A stretch of 64,000 nucleotides of DNA from Micropruina sonneratiae (GCF_025972045.1 NZ_JAPDHX010000005.1:301274-365273), one strand, 5' to 3'; counted from the stretch's first letter, positions 1 to 9,731 are shown. A program made the numbers and translations. Notes: generated by a model from the letters alone, not told the origin.

Positions 1-707
1 CGCTCGATGCCGCCGGAGACCACCCCCATGCCGCCGACCGGCACGTCCCAGTCGCCGGTGCCGCCGCCGATGACGTGGTACAGCAGGCAGATGTTGCCCT
101 CGGTGTCGCCGGACAGGTCACTGAACGTGCCGATCAGCGCGTCGGTGGCGATCACCCCGCGCACCAGGTCGTCGGCCACGGACGCCTCGATCAACTCGCC
201 GATCGGCCGCTCGACGAACCCCGCCCAGTCGGCGCCGATCACCTCGCGAGCTGCGGACGCCGTGGGCAGCGGGCCGGTCATGGTGTCGAACAGCGGCCCG
301 GCGAACGCCGCCACCCGGCGATAGAAGGCGGCGAAGCGCTCGGCGTCGGCGGCGGCGCCGATCGACGCGAACGAGGCCTCGGTGGCCGCCCGGTCGCCGT
401 TGTCGATCAGCAGTCCACGGTCGCTGCCCGGCACCGGCGTGTACGAGGAGTACCGCCGCCGGACCAGTTCGACCCCCAGACCGAGGTCGGCGGCGACCGA
501 TCGGGGCAGCAGGCTGACCAGGTAGGCGTAGCGCGACAGCCGGGCCTCGACCCCGGGGAAGGCCTGCGCCGAGATCGCCGCGCCGCCGAGCACGTCGAGC
601 CGTTCGAGCAGGGTCACCTCTGCCCCGGCCCGGGCGAGGTAGGCGGCCGCGGTGAGCGCGTTGTGCCCGCCGCCGACGATCGCGACCCGCGGCGTCCGGC
701 CGGTCAC
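1..707 (-). CDS. FAD-dependent oxidoreductase, partial (C-terminus outside window)
   Basis: The reading frame starts at GTG 707 and runs off the left edge, so only about 235 N-terminal residues are present. It begins VTGRTPRVAIVGGGHNALTA, the GxGxxN/A dinucleotide-binding fingerprint of the amine-oxidase/phytoene-desaturase fold, followed by an acidic strand end (LLERLDVLGG). Residues near the edge (GGTGDWDVPVGGMG) match the conserved mid-section of PYROXD2-like NAD(P)/FAD oxidoreductases. The substrate cannot be told. The GTG overlaps the TGA of the upstream YdeI-like gene by 4 bp (GTGA), so the two are probably translationally coupled. Confidence 0.85.
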   Translation of the reverse strand, partial: MTGRTPRVAIVGGGHNALTAAAYLARAGAEVTLLERLDVLGGAAISAQAFPGVEARLSRYAYLVSLLPRSVAADLGLGVELVRRRYSSYTPVPGSDRGLLIDNGDRAATEASFASIGAAADAERFAAFYRRVAAFAGPLFDTMTGPLPTASAAREVIGADWAGFVERPIGELIEASVADDLVRGVIATDALIGTFSDLSGDTEGNICLLYHVIGGGTGDWDVPVGGMGVVSGGIE

Positions 708-1342
708 GGCTGCGCCCACTTCGGCGGCGTGCCGTAGCGCTGGGGAGCGATCAGCCGGCCGGCGGCGCAGTCGGCGATCAGGGCGGTCATGCGTTTGTCG
801 CGGGTGGCTTCGGTCTTCGCCTGAAGCACCCACGCGACGCAGGTGCGCCGGTACGACGTGGTGGCCCGCTCGTAGAAGAAGGACGCCGCGGCCGGGTCGG
901 CCCGCAACCGCCGCTCGTACTCGGCCGGCAGCGCGGGCGCGGGCTCGGAATCGCCCGCCTCGTAGCTGTAGCCGGCGGGTTCGCGACGGCGACGTTCGAA
1001 CGCCGCCAGCCCGGGCGGCCGCATCCGCCCCGCGAGGGTCAGTTCCTCGACGAGCCTGATGTTGACCGCGCTCCAGTTGCTGGCCGGACGCCGCGGCGTC
1101 CAGCGCTGCCGGACGGTGTCGTCGTCGAGGCGGTGCATCGAGGAGTCGATCCAGCCCCAGCACAGGGCGACCGGGACGGCGTCGGGCCAGGTCAGCCCCC
1201 GGTCGGCCGCATGCTTCTTGAACAGGCCCATCCACAGTTCGGTCTCGACGTCGTGGTGCACGGCTAGCCAGGCGTCGAAGGCGGACGGACCCGCGAAGAA
1301 CCGCGCCGGCCGCTCGGCCGTACCGCCCATCCAGGTGTCCAT
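704..1342 (-). CDS. YdeI/OmpD-associated family protein
   Basis: This 212-residue soluble protein has the family hallmarks: an N-terminal FFAGPSAFDAWLAVHHD segment, ELWMGLFKK, then LTWPDAVPVALCWGWIDSSMHRLDDDT. The C-terminal YdeI half (residues about 140-200) includes FFYERATTSYRRTCVAWVLQAKTEATRDKRM. Family members have been linked to stress or bacteriocin protection, but the biochemical role is unknown. The ATG at 1342 sits 6 nt after a CATGAT hexamer on the minus strand (1349-1354), which fits a leaderless transcript. The gene is coupled to the downstream oxidoreductase by a 4-bp overlap. Confidence 0.85.
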   Translation of the reverse strand: MDTWMGGTAERPARFFAGPSAFDAWLAVHHDVETELWMGLFKKHAADRGLTWPDAVPVALCWGWIDSSMHRLDDDTVRQRWTPRRPASNWSAVNIRLVEELTLAGRMRPPGLAAFERRRREPAGYSYEAGDSEPAPALPAEYERRLRADPAAASFFYERATTSYRRTCVAWVLQAKTEATRDKRMTALIADCAAGRLIAPQRYGTPPKWAQP

Positions 1343-1518
1343 CGGGTCATCATGACAGTTGCCCCCGACACTCGGCTGCGTTGCCGGGCCACGCAGGGCC
1401 TCCGGCGCCGCCCCCCGTTCGTGGCCGAATCGTTACTCAGCAATCACTCAGGAAGTCCTTGCGCGGCGGCCTTGCGACAGCAAAGAATGCTGAGGTCCAA
1501 CCCCGGGAGAGGACCCCA

Positions 1519-3489
1519 ATGAAGCTTCGGCTCGGCATCGGCATCGCAACGGCTCTGGTCCTGACGGCGATCCCCTCGGGGTACGCGCGGGCGGCGTTGC
1601 CGCTGGCCGTCTGCGACGACACCACCCCGCTCACCCTGCTCACCTTCAACGACTTCCACGGCCGGATCGCGGCCAGCAGCCCCGACACGGTCGCCTGGGT
1701 CGGCACGCTCGAAGAGCAGCGGGCACTGGCCGGCGAGGACAACACGCTGGTCATCTCGGCCGGCGACAGCGTCGGCGCCAGCCTGTTCAACTCGGCGGCG
1801 CAGAACGACGAGCCGACCATCGACCTGCTCAACACCCTCGACCTGGACGCCTCGGCCGTGGGCAACCACGAGTTCGATCAGGGCTGGTCCGACCTACGCG
1901 ACCGGATCGCACCCGGCGTCAACTTCCCCTACCTTGGCGCCAACGTGATCGACGACGCCACCGGCAAGTCGGTGCTGCCCGGCTACACCGTCGTCGACAG
2001 GGGCGGGCTGTCGATCGGCTTCGTCGGCGCGGTCACCGGCGACCTGCCCAGCCTGGTGTCGCCGGCCGGACTGACCGGGCTGACCATCACCGATCCGGTG
2101 ACCGCGATGAACGGCGTGATCGACGACCTCAAGGACGGCGATCCCGGCAACGGCGAGGCCGATGTGGTGATCGCGGTGATCCACGAGGGGGCAGCGAACG
2201 GCACCCAGACCATGGCTCAGAACGTGGCCGCCTCGCCCGCCTTCGCGAGCATCGTCAACGACCTGGATCCCCGGGCCCAGGTCGTGGTCAACGCCCACAC
2301 CCACCAGGTCTACGCCTACGACGCCCCCGGTCAGGGCGGCACCAGGCCGCTGTTCCAGGCCGGCAGCTACGCCTCCAACGTCGGCCGGGTCAAGCTCGCC
2401 CTGGACGCCACCACCGGCGCGACCTGCTCGTACGCGACCACGATCCTGCCGGTCACCTCGACCCCGGTCGCCGACCTGCTCAGCACCTACCCACGGGTCG
2501 CGGAGGCGAAGGCCATCGTCGACGACGCGATCACCAAGGCGAACGAGATCGGCCAGCAGGTGATCGGCAAGGCGTCCAAGCCCATCACCCGGGCGCTGAC
2601 CGTCGGCGCCGACGGCAAGATCGGTGACGACAGGGCACGCGAGTCGACGCTGTCGAACCTGGTCGCACAGATGTTCCATGACGTGCTCAGCGACGGCGAC
2701 GACACGTTCATCGGCATGCAGAACCCGGGCGGCACCCGCGCCGACTTCGACAAGGGCGCCATCACCTACGCCGAGGCCGCCGGCATTCTGCCGTTCGCCA
2801 ACTCGCTGATGACCACGCAGTTGACCGGCGCCCAGGTGAAGACGGTGCTCGAGCAGCAGTGGCAGCGCGACAGCAACGGCAACGTGCCCACCCGTCCCTA
2901 CCTGCAGCTGGGGCTGAGCAGCAACGTCACCTACACCTACGACGCCTCGCTGCCCGAGGGCAGCCGGATCACCTCGATCAGGGTCAACGGATCGCCGATC
3001 AAGGCCAAGAAGCTGTACACGATCGGCTCGGGTTCGTTCCTGATCGCCGGCGGCGACAACTTCCGCGAGATCGCCAAGGGCGTCAACACCGCCGATACCG
3101 GCCGCGCCGACCTCGAGGCGTGGGTGCAGTGGATCAAGGACAAGGGCACGGTGAAGCCGTCGTTCGGCAAGCAGGCGGTGTCGGTGCACACGCTGCCCGC
3201 CACGCTCAAGCGGAACAAGAAGGTCTCGTTCACCGTCGGCGTCCCGCAGGACTCCGTCGCCCTCGACACCCTCGACTTCAAGTCGAACGCGATCACCAAC
3301 GACACCGTGCTGGCCTTCCTGAAGGTGGGCGACAAGCGCAAGGCGGTCGGCTTCGGCGACGTCGTCGACGGCAAGGCGACGGTGCAGTTCACGGTGCCGA
3401 AGAAGGCGGCGCTCGGCACCCAGCGGCTGGTGCTGAAGGCCTACGACTCGCGCACCATGATCACGCTCGCGGTGAAGGTCACCAGGTAG
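1519..3489 (+). CDS. Secreted 5'-nucleotidase / metallophosphatase (UshA-like)
   Basis: This 656-residue protein has a Sec signal peptide (residues 1-25, ending GYARA). The calcineurin-like metallophosphatase motifs are in order: FNDFHG at 43-48, GNHEFDQG near 115, HEGA near 221 and NAHTH at 258-262. A 5'-nucleotidase C-terminal substrate domain follows (residues about 340-530, including NPGGTRADFDKG, which normally stacks the base, and GGDNF). The last 110 residues resemble an Ig-like wall-associated domain. There is no LPXTG motif. It probably dephosphorylates extracellular nucleotides to release nucleoside and phosphate. ATG 1519 was chosen over an upstream start because it follows a purine-rich GGGAGAGGA ribosome-binding site and begins the signal peptide. 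Confidence 0.9.
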   Translation: MKLRLGIGIATALVLTAIPSGYARAALPLAVCDDTTPLTLLTFNDFHGRIAASSPDTVAWVGTLEEQRALAGEDNTLVISAGDSVGASLFNSAAQNDEPTIDLLNTLDLDASAVGNHEFDQGWSDLRDRIAPGVNFPYLGANVIDDATGKSVLPGYTVVDRGGLSIGFVGAVTGDLPSLVSPAGLTGLTITDPVTAMNGVIDDLKDGDPGNGEADVVIAVIHEGAANGTQTMAQNVAASPAFASIVNDLDPRAQVVVNAHTHQVYAYDAPGQGGTRPLFQAGSYASNVGRVKLALDATTGATCSYATTILPVTSTPVADLLSTYPRVAEAKAIVDDAITKANEIGQQVIGKASKPITRALTVGADGKIGDDRARESTLSNLVAQMFHDVLSDGDDTFIGMQNPGGTRADFDKGAITYAEAAGILPFANSLMTTQLTGAQVKTVLEQQWQRDSNGNVPTRPYLQLGLSSNVTYTYDASLPEGSRITSIRVNGSPIKAKKLYTIGSGSFLIAGGDNFREIAKGVNTADTGRADLEAWVQWIKDKGTVKPSFGKQAVSVHTLPATLKRNKKVSFTVGVPQDSVALDTLDFKSNAITNDTVLAFLKVGDKRKAVGFGDVVDGKATVQFTVPKKAALGTQRLVLKAYDSRTMITLAVKVTR

Positions 3490-3508
3490 GGGCGCGTTGG
3501 TCGGCGGC

Positions 3509-4672
3509 TCACCGGGTGCGGCTGGGCGTCGGGGACGCCGACGGTGTCGCGACCGGGGCGCACAGGCGTCCGGCCGCACCATGACCGGTGCTGAAGGTCA
3601 GCGGCGGCTGCAGCACCGTGGTGCACACCTCACCGGTCAGCACACGGGTCGTCGTGCCGGTGAAGACGCCGTTGCCGGTGCAGCCGGCGTAGCGGACCAC
3701 GACGTCCTGGGCGAGTCCGCCGTACCAGAGCCGGACGATCGCGGCAGTGTCGCCGGACGATTCGCACGAGGGGTCGTCCGGGCCTGTGCCGGCGGGCGCC
3801 GCGTCCAGGACCCGCGCCAGCCGGCCGGCCTGGATGACCGGCAGCCGCGTGGCCGCCAGCAGTTGCCCGCTGGCCACCTCGTACTGGCACAGCGAGGCCG
3901 AGGCGGGCGCGACCCCCGACGGCCGCACGACCGGGTCCGAGCCGGTGTCCGTGACGTCCGCCGTGGCCAGGCACCCGTTGGGCTCCTGCCGGCCGATCGG
4001 CCGGGCCGACTCGACGATCTGCTCCGCGACGCTCGCCTGGCCCGCGGAGTGCACGACCTCGACCCGGTAGCCCTCGATGTCGGCGCCGCGGGTCACCGAC
4101 CACCCCGCGGGCAGGTCCCAACCCCGGTCGGCGGTGCCGTCGGTGGCGACCACCGACACGAACGTCGGCAGTTGCCCGGCCGGGATCGCCCGCGGGCAGG
4201 CGATCGCCCGGACGGCCCTGTTGTCCGGGGCGATGTCGACGATGGGCCCGGTGGCCTGCTGGCCGCCCGACGCGCACCAGTCGCTCGCCGGCGACCAGCC
4301 GTACCCCCACGAAGCGGGCACCTGGTAGCTGAGCGTGCGCCGCGACTCCCACCGCCACCCGGGCCGGGCGTCATCGGCGGTGCTGGCTGCGCCGGTAGCC
4401 CGTTCGGGCGCCGGGGCGTGGTCGCCGGGCGCGGAGGCCGGAGCCGCGCCGCGCAGGTTCAGCACCACCGGGATCGCGATCGCCGCGACCACCACCGCCG
4501 CGGCCGCGACCGGTAGCCAGCGCGGCAGCCCGCGGCGTCCGGACGCCGTCGCCCCCGCCACCGTCAGCGGCTGAAAGCCGCCGTCGTCGGCGTGCTTCGA
4601 GAACGTCTCGCGGAAGGCCCGCGCGGCGCGGTCGTCGGCCTCGGTCGTGGCGTCATCGTCGTGTTCAGTCAT
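3509..4672 (-). CDS. Membrane-anchored protein, probable partner of the upstream ECF sigma factor
   Basis: This 387-residue protein has an acidic N-terminal cytosolic segment (MTEHDDDATTEADDRAARAF, residues 1-48), one transmembrane helix at about residues 52-72 (LPVAAAAVVVAAIAIPVVL) and a large extracytoplasmic domain containing several cysteines. This arrangement is typical of genes that follow SigE-type ECF sigma factors in actinobacteria. No zinc anti-sigma HxxxCxxC motif is present, so an anti-sigma role is an inference from position only. Its ATG overlaps the sigma-factor stop by 8 bp, which makes co-translation likely. Confidence 0.75.
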   Translation of the reverse strand: MTEHDDDATTEADDRAARAFRETFSKHADDGGFQPLTVAGATASGRRGLPRWLPVAAAAVVVAAIAIPVVLNLRGAAPASAPGDHAPAPERATGAASTADDARPGWRWESRRTLSYQVPASWGYGWSPASDWCASGGQQATGPIVDIAPDNRAVRAIACPRAIPAGQLPTFVSVVATDGTADRGWDLPAGWSVTRGADIEGYRVEVVHSAGQASVAEQIVESARPIGRQEPNGCLATADVTDTGSDPVVRPSGVAPASASLCQYEVASGQLLAATRLPVIQAGRLARVLDAAPAGTGPDDPSCESSGDTAAIVRLWYGGLAQDVVVRYAGCTGNGVFTGTTTRVLTGEVCTTVLQPPLTFSTGHGAAGRLCAPVATPSASPTPSRTR

Positions 4673-5177
4673 CGGAGTCGTCCTCGATCAGTCGGGTCCG
4701 CAGCCGGGTCAGCGCCCGGTGCACGTGGGAACGGGCGGTGGCCGGCGGGCAGCCGAGGATGCCGGCGATCTCGTCGTAGCCCAGGTCGTCGTAGAACCGC
4801 AGCACCACCGCCGCCCGCTGCAGCGGTGGCAGCGTCTCGCACAGCTGCCAGGCGAGCTCGGCGTCGGTCACGCCGGGCGCATGGTCGGGGGTGGCGAGCG
4901 ACGCCTCCGGCAGTTCCGCGGGCTGCTCGCGCCCGCTGCGCCGCCACCGGCTGATCGACGCGTTGACGATGCTGCGCTTCACGTAGGCGTCCACGTTGCC
5001 GCCGGCGCTGACCCGCCGCCAGCGCGGGAACAGGCCGAGCAGTGCGTCCTGGACCAGGTCGCGGGCGTCGTCGGCGTTGCGGGTGACCAGGTAGGCGAAC
5101 CGTTGCAGCGCGACCGAACGTTCGGCCACGTACTCGTCGAAGCCGGCCGTCACAGGCGCCTCCCGGGTGAGCGTCAT
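4665..5177 (-). CDS. ECF (SigE-family) RNA polymerase sigma factor
   Basis: This 170-residue protein contains sigma-70 region 2 (residues about 12-80: FAYLVTRNADDARDLVQDALLGLFPRW) and region 4 (about 110-160: LPPLQRAAVVLRFYDDLGYDEIAGILGCPPATARSHVHRALTRLR). There is no region 1.1 or 3, as expected for the ECF group, and the GYDEIAGILGCPPATARSHVHRA helix-turn-helix is characteristic of the SigE/Mycobacterium subfamily. ATG 5177 is preceded by AGGG. A GTG at 5186 is an alternative start. The downstream membrane protein overlaps it and is the probable regulator or signal-sensing partner. Confidence 0.92.
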   Translation of the reverse strand: MTLTREAPVTAGFDEYVAERSVALQRFAYLVTRNADDARDLVQDALLGLFPRWRRVSAGGNVDAYVKRSIVNASISRWRRSGREQPAELPEASLATPDHAPGVTDAELAWQLCETLPPLQRAAVVLRFYDDLGYDEIAGILGCPPATARSHVHRALTRLRTRLIEDDSDD

Positions 5178-5229
5178 ACCCTGCACACGCCGACGCCGGG
5201 CGCCGCGTTGCAGTTCGCGGCGGAGTTTG

Positions 5230-6219
5230 TCAGGCCAGGGTGGCCACCAGCACCGCCTTGATCGTGTGCAGCCGGTTCTCGGCCTGATCGAAGACCACCG
5301 AGGCGGGCGACTCGAACACCTCCTCGGTCACCTCGAACACCTCCCGGCCGGTCTCGGCGAGGATCTGCTGCGCCACCGTGGTGCCGAGGTCGTGGTAGCT
5401 GGGCAGGCAGTGCATGAACTTCACGTCGGGGTTCTCGGTGCGCTCCAGCAGTTCGGTGGTGATCCGGTACGGGGTGAGCAGCTCGATCCGCTCCGCCCAG
5501 ACCTCCTTCGGCTCGCCCATCGACACCCAGATGTCGGTGTGCACGAAGTCGACGCCGCGCACGGCGTCCACCTCGTCGGTGACCGTCACCCGGGCCCCGG
5601 TGCCGGCGCCGATCCGGCGCGCGGTGGCGACCAGCTTGCCGTCGGGCTGCAGCGGCTCGGGAGCCACGATGCGGATGTCCATGCCCATCATCGCGCCGGC
5701 GATCAGCAGCGACCGGCCCTGGTTGAACCGGGCGTCGCCGACGTAGGCGAAGCTGATGTCGCGGTCCTCCAGGCCGGACGACTCACGCATGGTGAACATG
5801 TCGCACAGGCTCTGGGTGGGATGCCACTCGTCGGTCAGGCCGTTCCACACCGGCACGCTGCTGTGCGCAGCCAGCGTCTCGACGATGTCCTGTCGCGAAC
5901 CGCGGTACTGGATGCCGTCGTAGAACCGGGACAGCACCCGGGCGGTGTCGGCGATCGACTCCTTGTGACCCATGTGTGCGCCGGTCTCGTCGAAGTAGCT
6001 GACATTGGCGCCCTGCTGGTAGGCGGCCACCTCGAACGACGAGCGGGTGCGGGTGGAGGGCTTCTCGAAGATCAACGCGATGGTCAGCCCCTCCAGCCGC
6101 TTCGCCTCGGCCCGGTCGGCGCGCGCCTTCTTCAGCTCGGCGGCCAGGTCGAGCAGTCGTCGCCACTCGGCCGGGGCGTAGTCGAGCTCCTTGAGGAAGT
6201 GACGGTGGCGCAGGTTCAC
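5230..6219 (-). CDS. argF: Ornithine carbamoyltransferase
   Basis: This 329-residue protein forms citrulline from ornithine and carbamoyl phosphate, either for arginine synthesis or in reverse in arginine catabolism. The carbamoyl-phosphate loop STRTR (residues 55-59) and the ornithine-site motif HCLPSYHD near the C-terminus are both intact. The remaining chain ([40 protein letters not shown]) is typical of the catabolic ArcB-like branch, and no other arginine gene is adjacent. The GTG start at 6219 lies 58 bp from the divergently transcribed holin-like gene. Confidence 0.95.
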   Translation of the reverse strand: MNLRHRHFLKELDYAPAEWRRLLDLAAELKKARADRAEAKRLEGLTIALIFEKPSTRTRSSFEVAAYQQGANVSYFDETGAHMGHKESIADTARVLSRFYDGIQYRGSRQDIVETLAAHSSVPVWNGLTDEWHPTQSLCDMFTMRESSGLEDRDISFAYVGDARFNQGRSLLIAGAMMGMDIRIVAPEPLQPDGKLVATARRIGAGTGARVTVTDEVDAVRGVDFVHTDIWVSMGEPKEVWAERIELLTPYRITTELLERTENPDVKFMHCLPSYHDLGTTVAQQILAETGREVFEVTEEVFESPASVVFDQAENRLHTIKAVLVATLA

Positions 6220-6265
6220 GGTGGGCCCATCTGTCGGTCAATTCGATAGGAGAACAATGCCATGA

Positions 6266-6271
6266 CAGAAT
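6266..6271 (+). promoter_or_regulatory. -10-like box of a leaderless transcript
   Basis: CAGAAT lies 6 nt before the ATG at 6278, so transcription would begin at or next to the start codon. No Shine-Dalgarno sequence precedes this ATG. Confidence 0.4.
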
Positions 6272-6277
6272 TCAGTC

Positions 6278-6658
6278 ATGTTCCTGCGTTTCCTGTTCAG
6301 CGCGGCCGCGCTCGCGTTCGCCACCTGGGTGGTACCGGGCATCAAGGTCACCGCGTCCGAACCGCAGAACCAATTCCTCGCGATCCTGGCCGTCGCGGCC
6401 ATCTTCGGCATCGTGAACGCACTGGTGAAACCGCTGTTCGCCTTCGCCTCGGCACCCTTGCTGCTGATCACCCTGGGACTGTTCCTGCTGGTCATCAACG
6501 CGCTGATGCTGTGGCTGACGGCGTGGGTGGCCGAGCAGTTGCACCTGGGCTGGCAGGTGGACGGCTTCTGGTCGGCGTTCTGGGGCGCGCTGATCGTGTC
6601 GATCGTGTCGTTCATCCTCAACTCATCGTTCACCTCGCGCAGCGAGGTGAACCGCTGA
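6278..6658 (+). CDS. Phage-holin-family (superfamily IV type) membrane protein
   Basis: This small 126-residue integral membrane protein has four predicted helices (about residues 4-22, 32-50, 57-80 and 90-115). It matches the YvlD/superfamily IV holin-like family, as seen in LRFLFSAAALAFATWVVPGI and the NALVKPLFAFASAPLLLITLGLFLLVINALMLWL core. In actinobacterial chromosomes these are housekeeping membrane proteins of unknown role rather than lysis genes, and nothing phage-like is nearby. The phosphatase gene starts 1 nt after its stop codon, so they form a likely operon. Confidence 0.85.
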   Translation: MFLRFLFSAAALAFATWVVPGIKVTASEPQNQFLAILAVAAIFGIVNALVKPLFAFASAPLLLITLGLFLLVINALMLWLTAWVAEQLHLGWQVDGFWSAFWGALIVSIVSFILNSSFTSRSEVNR

Positions 6659-6659
6659 C

Positions 6660-7127
6660 GTGACCGAGGTCGTCTTCGTCTGCTGGGGCAACATCTGCCG
6701 CTCGCCGATGGCCGAACGGGTCGCCGAAGGGCGCGCCGCCGCCGAGGGTGTCACCGGCGTCACGTTCAGCTCGGCCGGGGTCTCCAGCGAAGAGCGGGGC
6801 GAGCCGATCGACCCGCGCGCCCAGCGCGTCCTGGCCCGTAACGGCTACCGCACCGGCGGCCACTCGGCGCACCAGATCACCGCGCAGGAGATCCGTGACG
6901 CCGACCTGGTGATCGCCGCCGAACCGCTGCACCTGTCGCGGATGCGCCGGCTGGTGCCGGACGCCGACAACCTCGCCCTGCTCACCGACTTCGACCCGGA
7001 CGCCGAACCCGGCTCGGGCGTCCCCGATCCCTGGTACGGCTCGGCCGACGGCTTCAACGGCACCCTGACGGCGATCGAGGCGGCCATGCCGGGGGTGCTT
7101 CGGCGGGTCCGCGAACTGCAGGGTTGA
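6660..7127 (+). CDS. Low-molecular-weight protein-tyrosine phosphatase
   Basis: This 155-residue cytosolic phosphatase carries the P-loop C-X5-R-S as CWGNICRSP (Cys8, Arg14) at the N-terminus and the general-acid motif DPWYG near residue 121. Both catalytic elements are intact. Family members dephosphorylate tyrosine (or in some cases arginine) phosphoproteins. The GTG start at 6660 lies 1 nt after the stop of the holin-like gene. Confidence 0.9.
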   Translation: MTEVVFVCWGNICRSPMAERVAEGRAAAEGVTGVTFSSAGVSSEERGEPIDPRAQRVLARNGYRTGGHSAHQITAQEIRDADLVIAAEPLHLSRMRRLVPDADNLALLTDFDPDAEPGSGVPDPWYGSADGFNGTLTAIEAAMPGVLRRVRELQG

Positions 7128-7183
7128 GGGTCGGACCGCCGGTCAGGGCACCCGCGCCTTCGCCGTCATGGCAGGCTGAGGGC

Positions 7184-7876
7184 ATGCACATCCTCGTTGT
7201 CGACGACGACCAGGCGGTTCGCGACTCCCTGGCCCGTTCCCTGCAGTACTCCGGCTACGAGGTCACCGCGGCCTCGGACGGTCTCGAGGCCCTGGCCCGG
7301 CTGTCGGCGCTGCGGCCCGACGCGGTGATCATGGACGTGATGATGCCGCGGCTCGACGGGCTGGAGACCACCCGGATGCTGCGTTCCACGGGAAACGATG
7401 TGCCGATCCTGGTGCTCACCGCGCGCGACGCCGTCAACGACCGCGTCGACGGGCTGGACGCCGGCGCCGACGACTACATGGCGAAGCCGTTCGCACTGGA
7501 CGAGTTGCTGGCCCGGCTGCGGGCACTGACCCGGCGTTCGAAGCCCGCCACCGAGGAGCAGACCGGGAGCGAGGTGCTCACCTTCGGGGACCTGTCGCTC
7601 GACCCGCAGACCCGCGAGGTGCAGCGCGGCGGACGCCGGATCAGCCTGACCCGCACCGAGTTCGCCCTGCTGCAGACCTTCCTGGAGAACCCGCGCAAGG
7701 TGCTCGAACGCGGTTGGCTGCTGAACGAGGTGTGGGGCTTCGACTTCCCCACCACCGCCAACTCGCTCGAGGTGTACATCGGCTACCTGCGGCGCAAGAC
7801 CGAAGGGGAGGGTGAGAGCCGGCTGATCCACACCGTCCGCGGGATCGGGTACGTGCTGCGCGAGACACCCCCGTGA
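7184..7876 (+). CDS. mprA: OmpR-family response regulator (MprA-like)
   Basis: This 230-residue protein has a receiver domain (residues 1-118; acidic pocket DDD at 7-9, phospho-acceptor Asp51 in [12 protein letters not shown], Lys in AKPFALDEL) and a winged-helix DNA-binding domain (about 130-228). It closely resembles MprA of mycobacteria, a regulator of envelope stress. ATG 7184 follows CAGGCT by 6 nt, so this gene may be leaderless. Its stop overlaps the kinase GTG by 4 bp. Confidence 0.92.
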   Translation: MHILVVDDDQAVRDSLARSLQYSGYEVTAASDGLEALARLSALRPDAVIMDVMMPRLDGLETTRMLRSTGNDVPILVLTARDAVNDRVDGLDAGADDYMAKPFALDELLARLRALTRRSKPATEEQTGSEVLTFGDLSLDPQTREVQRGGRRISLTRTEFALLQTFLENPRKVLERGWLLNEVWGFDFPTTANSLEVYIGYLRRKTEGEGESRLIHTVRGIGYVLRETPP

Positions 7877-9318
7877 GGGCCTGGTTGACCCAGCTGCTCG
7901 CGGTTCGCGAGCGGCCGCTGCGGGCCCGGCTGGCGGCCCTGACCGCCGCCGCGGTGGCATCCGCGGTGGCGCTCACCGGCGTCGCCGCCTGGCTGATCAC
8001 CCGGATCACCGTCTACAACCAGCTCGACAACGAACTGGTCGACATCGCCGCGGTCACCGCGAACTGGGTGGCGGTCGACATCGAGGGCATGGGCGGGCTG
8101 GACACCAACGCGCTCAAGGCGGCCAACGTGACGGTCATGCTGGTGCGCTCCGACAACCGGATCAGCACCCTGCCGGGCGCGTCGGTCACGCTGGTGCCCG
8201 GCGTCCAGGAGTTGTCGGTGGCCCGCCGCCAGCAGGGCTGGTCCGCGCGCACCGGTGAGGCGTCCAACGGGCAGCCGTACCGCATCGTGGCGGTGCCACT
8301 CACCTCGAGCGACGAGAGCTACGCCCTGGTGCTGGGCCGGCCGTTGGAGCCGACCAACAACATCATGGCCACGCTGGCCTGGTCGCTCACCTTCTTCGGC
8401 GTGCTCGGGGTCGGGGTCTCCAGCGCGATCGGCTTCGTCATCGCCCGCTCGGCGATCCGACCCGTCGAACGACTGAGCGAGGCCGTCGCCCGGGTCACCG
8501 ACACCAACGAACTGAATCCGATCGAGGTGGACGGCTCCGGCGAACTGGAGGATCTGAGCCGCTCGTTCAACACCATGCTGCGGTCGCTGCAGTTGTCGCG
8601 CGAACGGCAGCGCCGGCTGATCGCGGACGCCGGGCACGAGTTGCGCACCCCGCTCACCTCACTGCGCACGAACGTCGAGCTGCTGGTGGCCGACGAACGC
8701 AGCCGGATGCTGCCCGAGGGTGCCCGGGCCGACATTCTGCGCGACGTCGCCGGCCAGCTCGGCGAGTTCACCACCCTGGTCGGCGACCTGGTGCTGCTCA
8801 GCCGCGAGGATTCGATGCAGCCGCATCCCGAGCCGGTCGATCTGCGCGACGTGGTGAACAGTGCCGTGGCCCGTGCCAAGCGACGCGGACCCTCCCTCAC
8901 CTTCGACGTGGAACTGCACCCGTTCTACCTGGTCGGCGAACCGGACCTGCTCGAACGGGCGATCACCAACCTGCTGGACAACGCGGTGAAGTTCTCCCCG
9001 CCCTCCGGCACGGTGCACGTGCTGCTCGAGGGCGACCGGCTGCGGATCTCCGACCAGGGCCCCGGCATCCCCGATGACGAGCTGCCACACGTCTTCGACC
9101 GGTTCTGGCGCTCCCCCTCGGCCCGCAACACCCCCGGTTCGGGGCTCGGGCTCTCGATCGTGGCGCAGACGATCAAGGCGCACGGCGGGTGGGTGAAGGC
9201 CGGACGCTCCGCCGAGGGCGGCGCCGAGTTCATCGTGCGGCTGCCGGGCAGCAGCACCGCCCCCGAGGACGCCCCCGACGAGGAGTCCACCGCCCTGCTA
9301 CCCCGCATCCACGGCTGA
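7873..9318 (+). CDS. mprB: Sensor histidine kinase (MprB-like)
   Basis: This 481-residue kinase has two transmembrane helices (about residues 18-40 and 165-190) flanking an extracytoplasmic sensor loop. They are followed by a HAMP domain (about 190-245), the H-box [13 protein letters not shown] with His255, and an HATPase_c domain with the N box (NLLDNAVKF), G1 (DQGPGIP) and G2 (GSGLGLSIV). It is coupled to the upstream regulator by a GTGA overlap and should autophosphorylate and transfer phosphate to Asp51 of that protein. The signal is unknown. Confidence 0.93.
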   Translation: MRAWLTQLLAVRERPLRARLAALTAAAVASAVALTGVAAWLITRITVYNQLDNELVDIAAVTANWVAVDIEGMGGLDTNALKAANVTVMLVRSDNRISTLPGASVTLVPGVQELSVARRQQGWSARTGEASNGQPYRIVAVPLTSSDESYALVLGRPLEPTNNIMATLAWSLTFFGVLGVGVSSAIGFVIARSAIRPVERLSEAVARVTDTNELNPIEVDGSGELEDLSRSFNTMLRSLQLSRERQRRLIADAGHELRTPLTSLRTNVELLVADERSRMLPEGARADILRDVAGQLGEFTTLVGDLVLLSREDSMQPHPEPVDLRDVVNSAVARAKRRGPSLTFDVELHPFYLVGEPDLLERAITNLLDNAVKFSPPSGTVHVLLEGDRLRISDQGPGIPDDELPHVFDRFWRSPSARNTPGSGLGLSIVAQTIKAHGGWVKAGRSAEGGAEFIVRLPGSSTAPEDAPDEESTALLPRIHG

Positions 9319-9373
9319 GGAACAGGGGTCCCTCATTCCGGCGGACGCCGGGGGCGTCCGAGCTGGGCCGGCC

Positions 9374-9541
9374 TCAGGGAACCTTGGGCAGCTTGGTGGC
9401 GTTGTGCGACCAGCGTCGCACCTCGCAGTTGGTCGAGACGTAGTCCCAGCCGACCGCGTGCAGGCGGTCGGCGAATCCGTGGTTGCGGTGCAGCCAGCGG
9501 CCGAAGGGTCGCGAAGGTCGCTCGGCGGTCATCTCACTCAT
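9374..9541 (-). CDS. Small conserved-looking hypothetical protein, 55 residues
   Basis: The frame begins MSEMTAERPSRPFGRWLHRN and contains a tryptophan- and histidine-rich core (NHGFADRLHAVGWDYVSTNCEVRRW). There is no membrane segment. Its ATG lies inside the last codons of the 65-residue gene upstream (8-bp overlap), which supports genuine coupled translation. I do not recognise a family, and the single cysteine does not form a metal motif. Confidence 0.5.
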   Translation of the reverse strand: MSEMTAERPSRPFGRWLHRNHGFADRLHAVGWDYVSTNCEVRRWSHNATKLPKVP

Positions 9542-9731
9542 CCTCCTGTGGCGTGCGGGATCCTCCGAAGGTGAAGGTGCGCAGGGTGACCGGAGCGGCC
9601 GGTTGCTGCGGGGTGGGCTCGGGCTCGGGACGGCTGCCGGGGGCCACCGGCCGCACGGACTCGCCCAGCGCGGCACGGATGGCATCGCCGACGGCACTGG
9701 TGGCGGGGCGGTACTTGCGGGTCTCGGCCAT
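9534..9731 (-). CDS. Small hypothetical protein, 65 residues, proline-rich tail
   Basis: The protein begins MAETRKYRPATSAVGDAIRAALGE, a basic then amphipathic segment, followed by a proline-rich linker and TLRTFTFGGSRTPQEDE. It is the first gene of a two-gene overlapping pair on the minus strand and stands divergent to the MFS transporter gene. No family is recognised. The case for coding rests on the overlapping stop/start arrangement and normal GC3. Confidence 0.5.
   Translation of the reverse strand: MAETRKYRPATSAVGDAIRAALGESVRPVAPGSRPEPEPTPQQPAAPVTLRTFTFGGSRTPQEDE

Noticed and set aside
1894..3582. 562-codon minus-strand frame across the 5'-nucleotidase gene
   Set aside because: It is the shadow of a gene with all metallophosphatase motifs intact.
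6278..6658. Holin-family hit considered as evidence for a prophage
   Set aside because: No phage structural, lysis or integrase gene is nearby, and this four-helix family is common in actinobacterial chromosomes.
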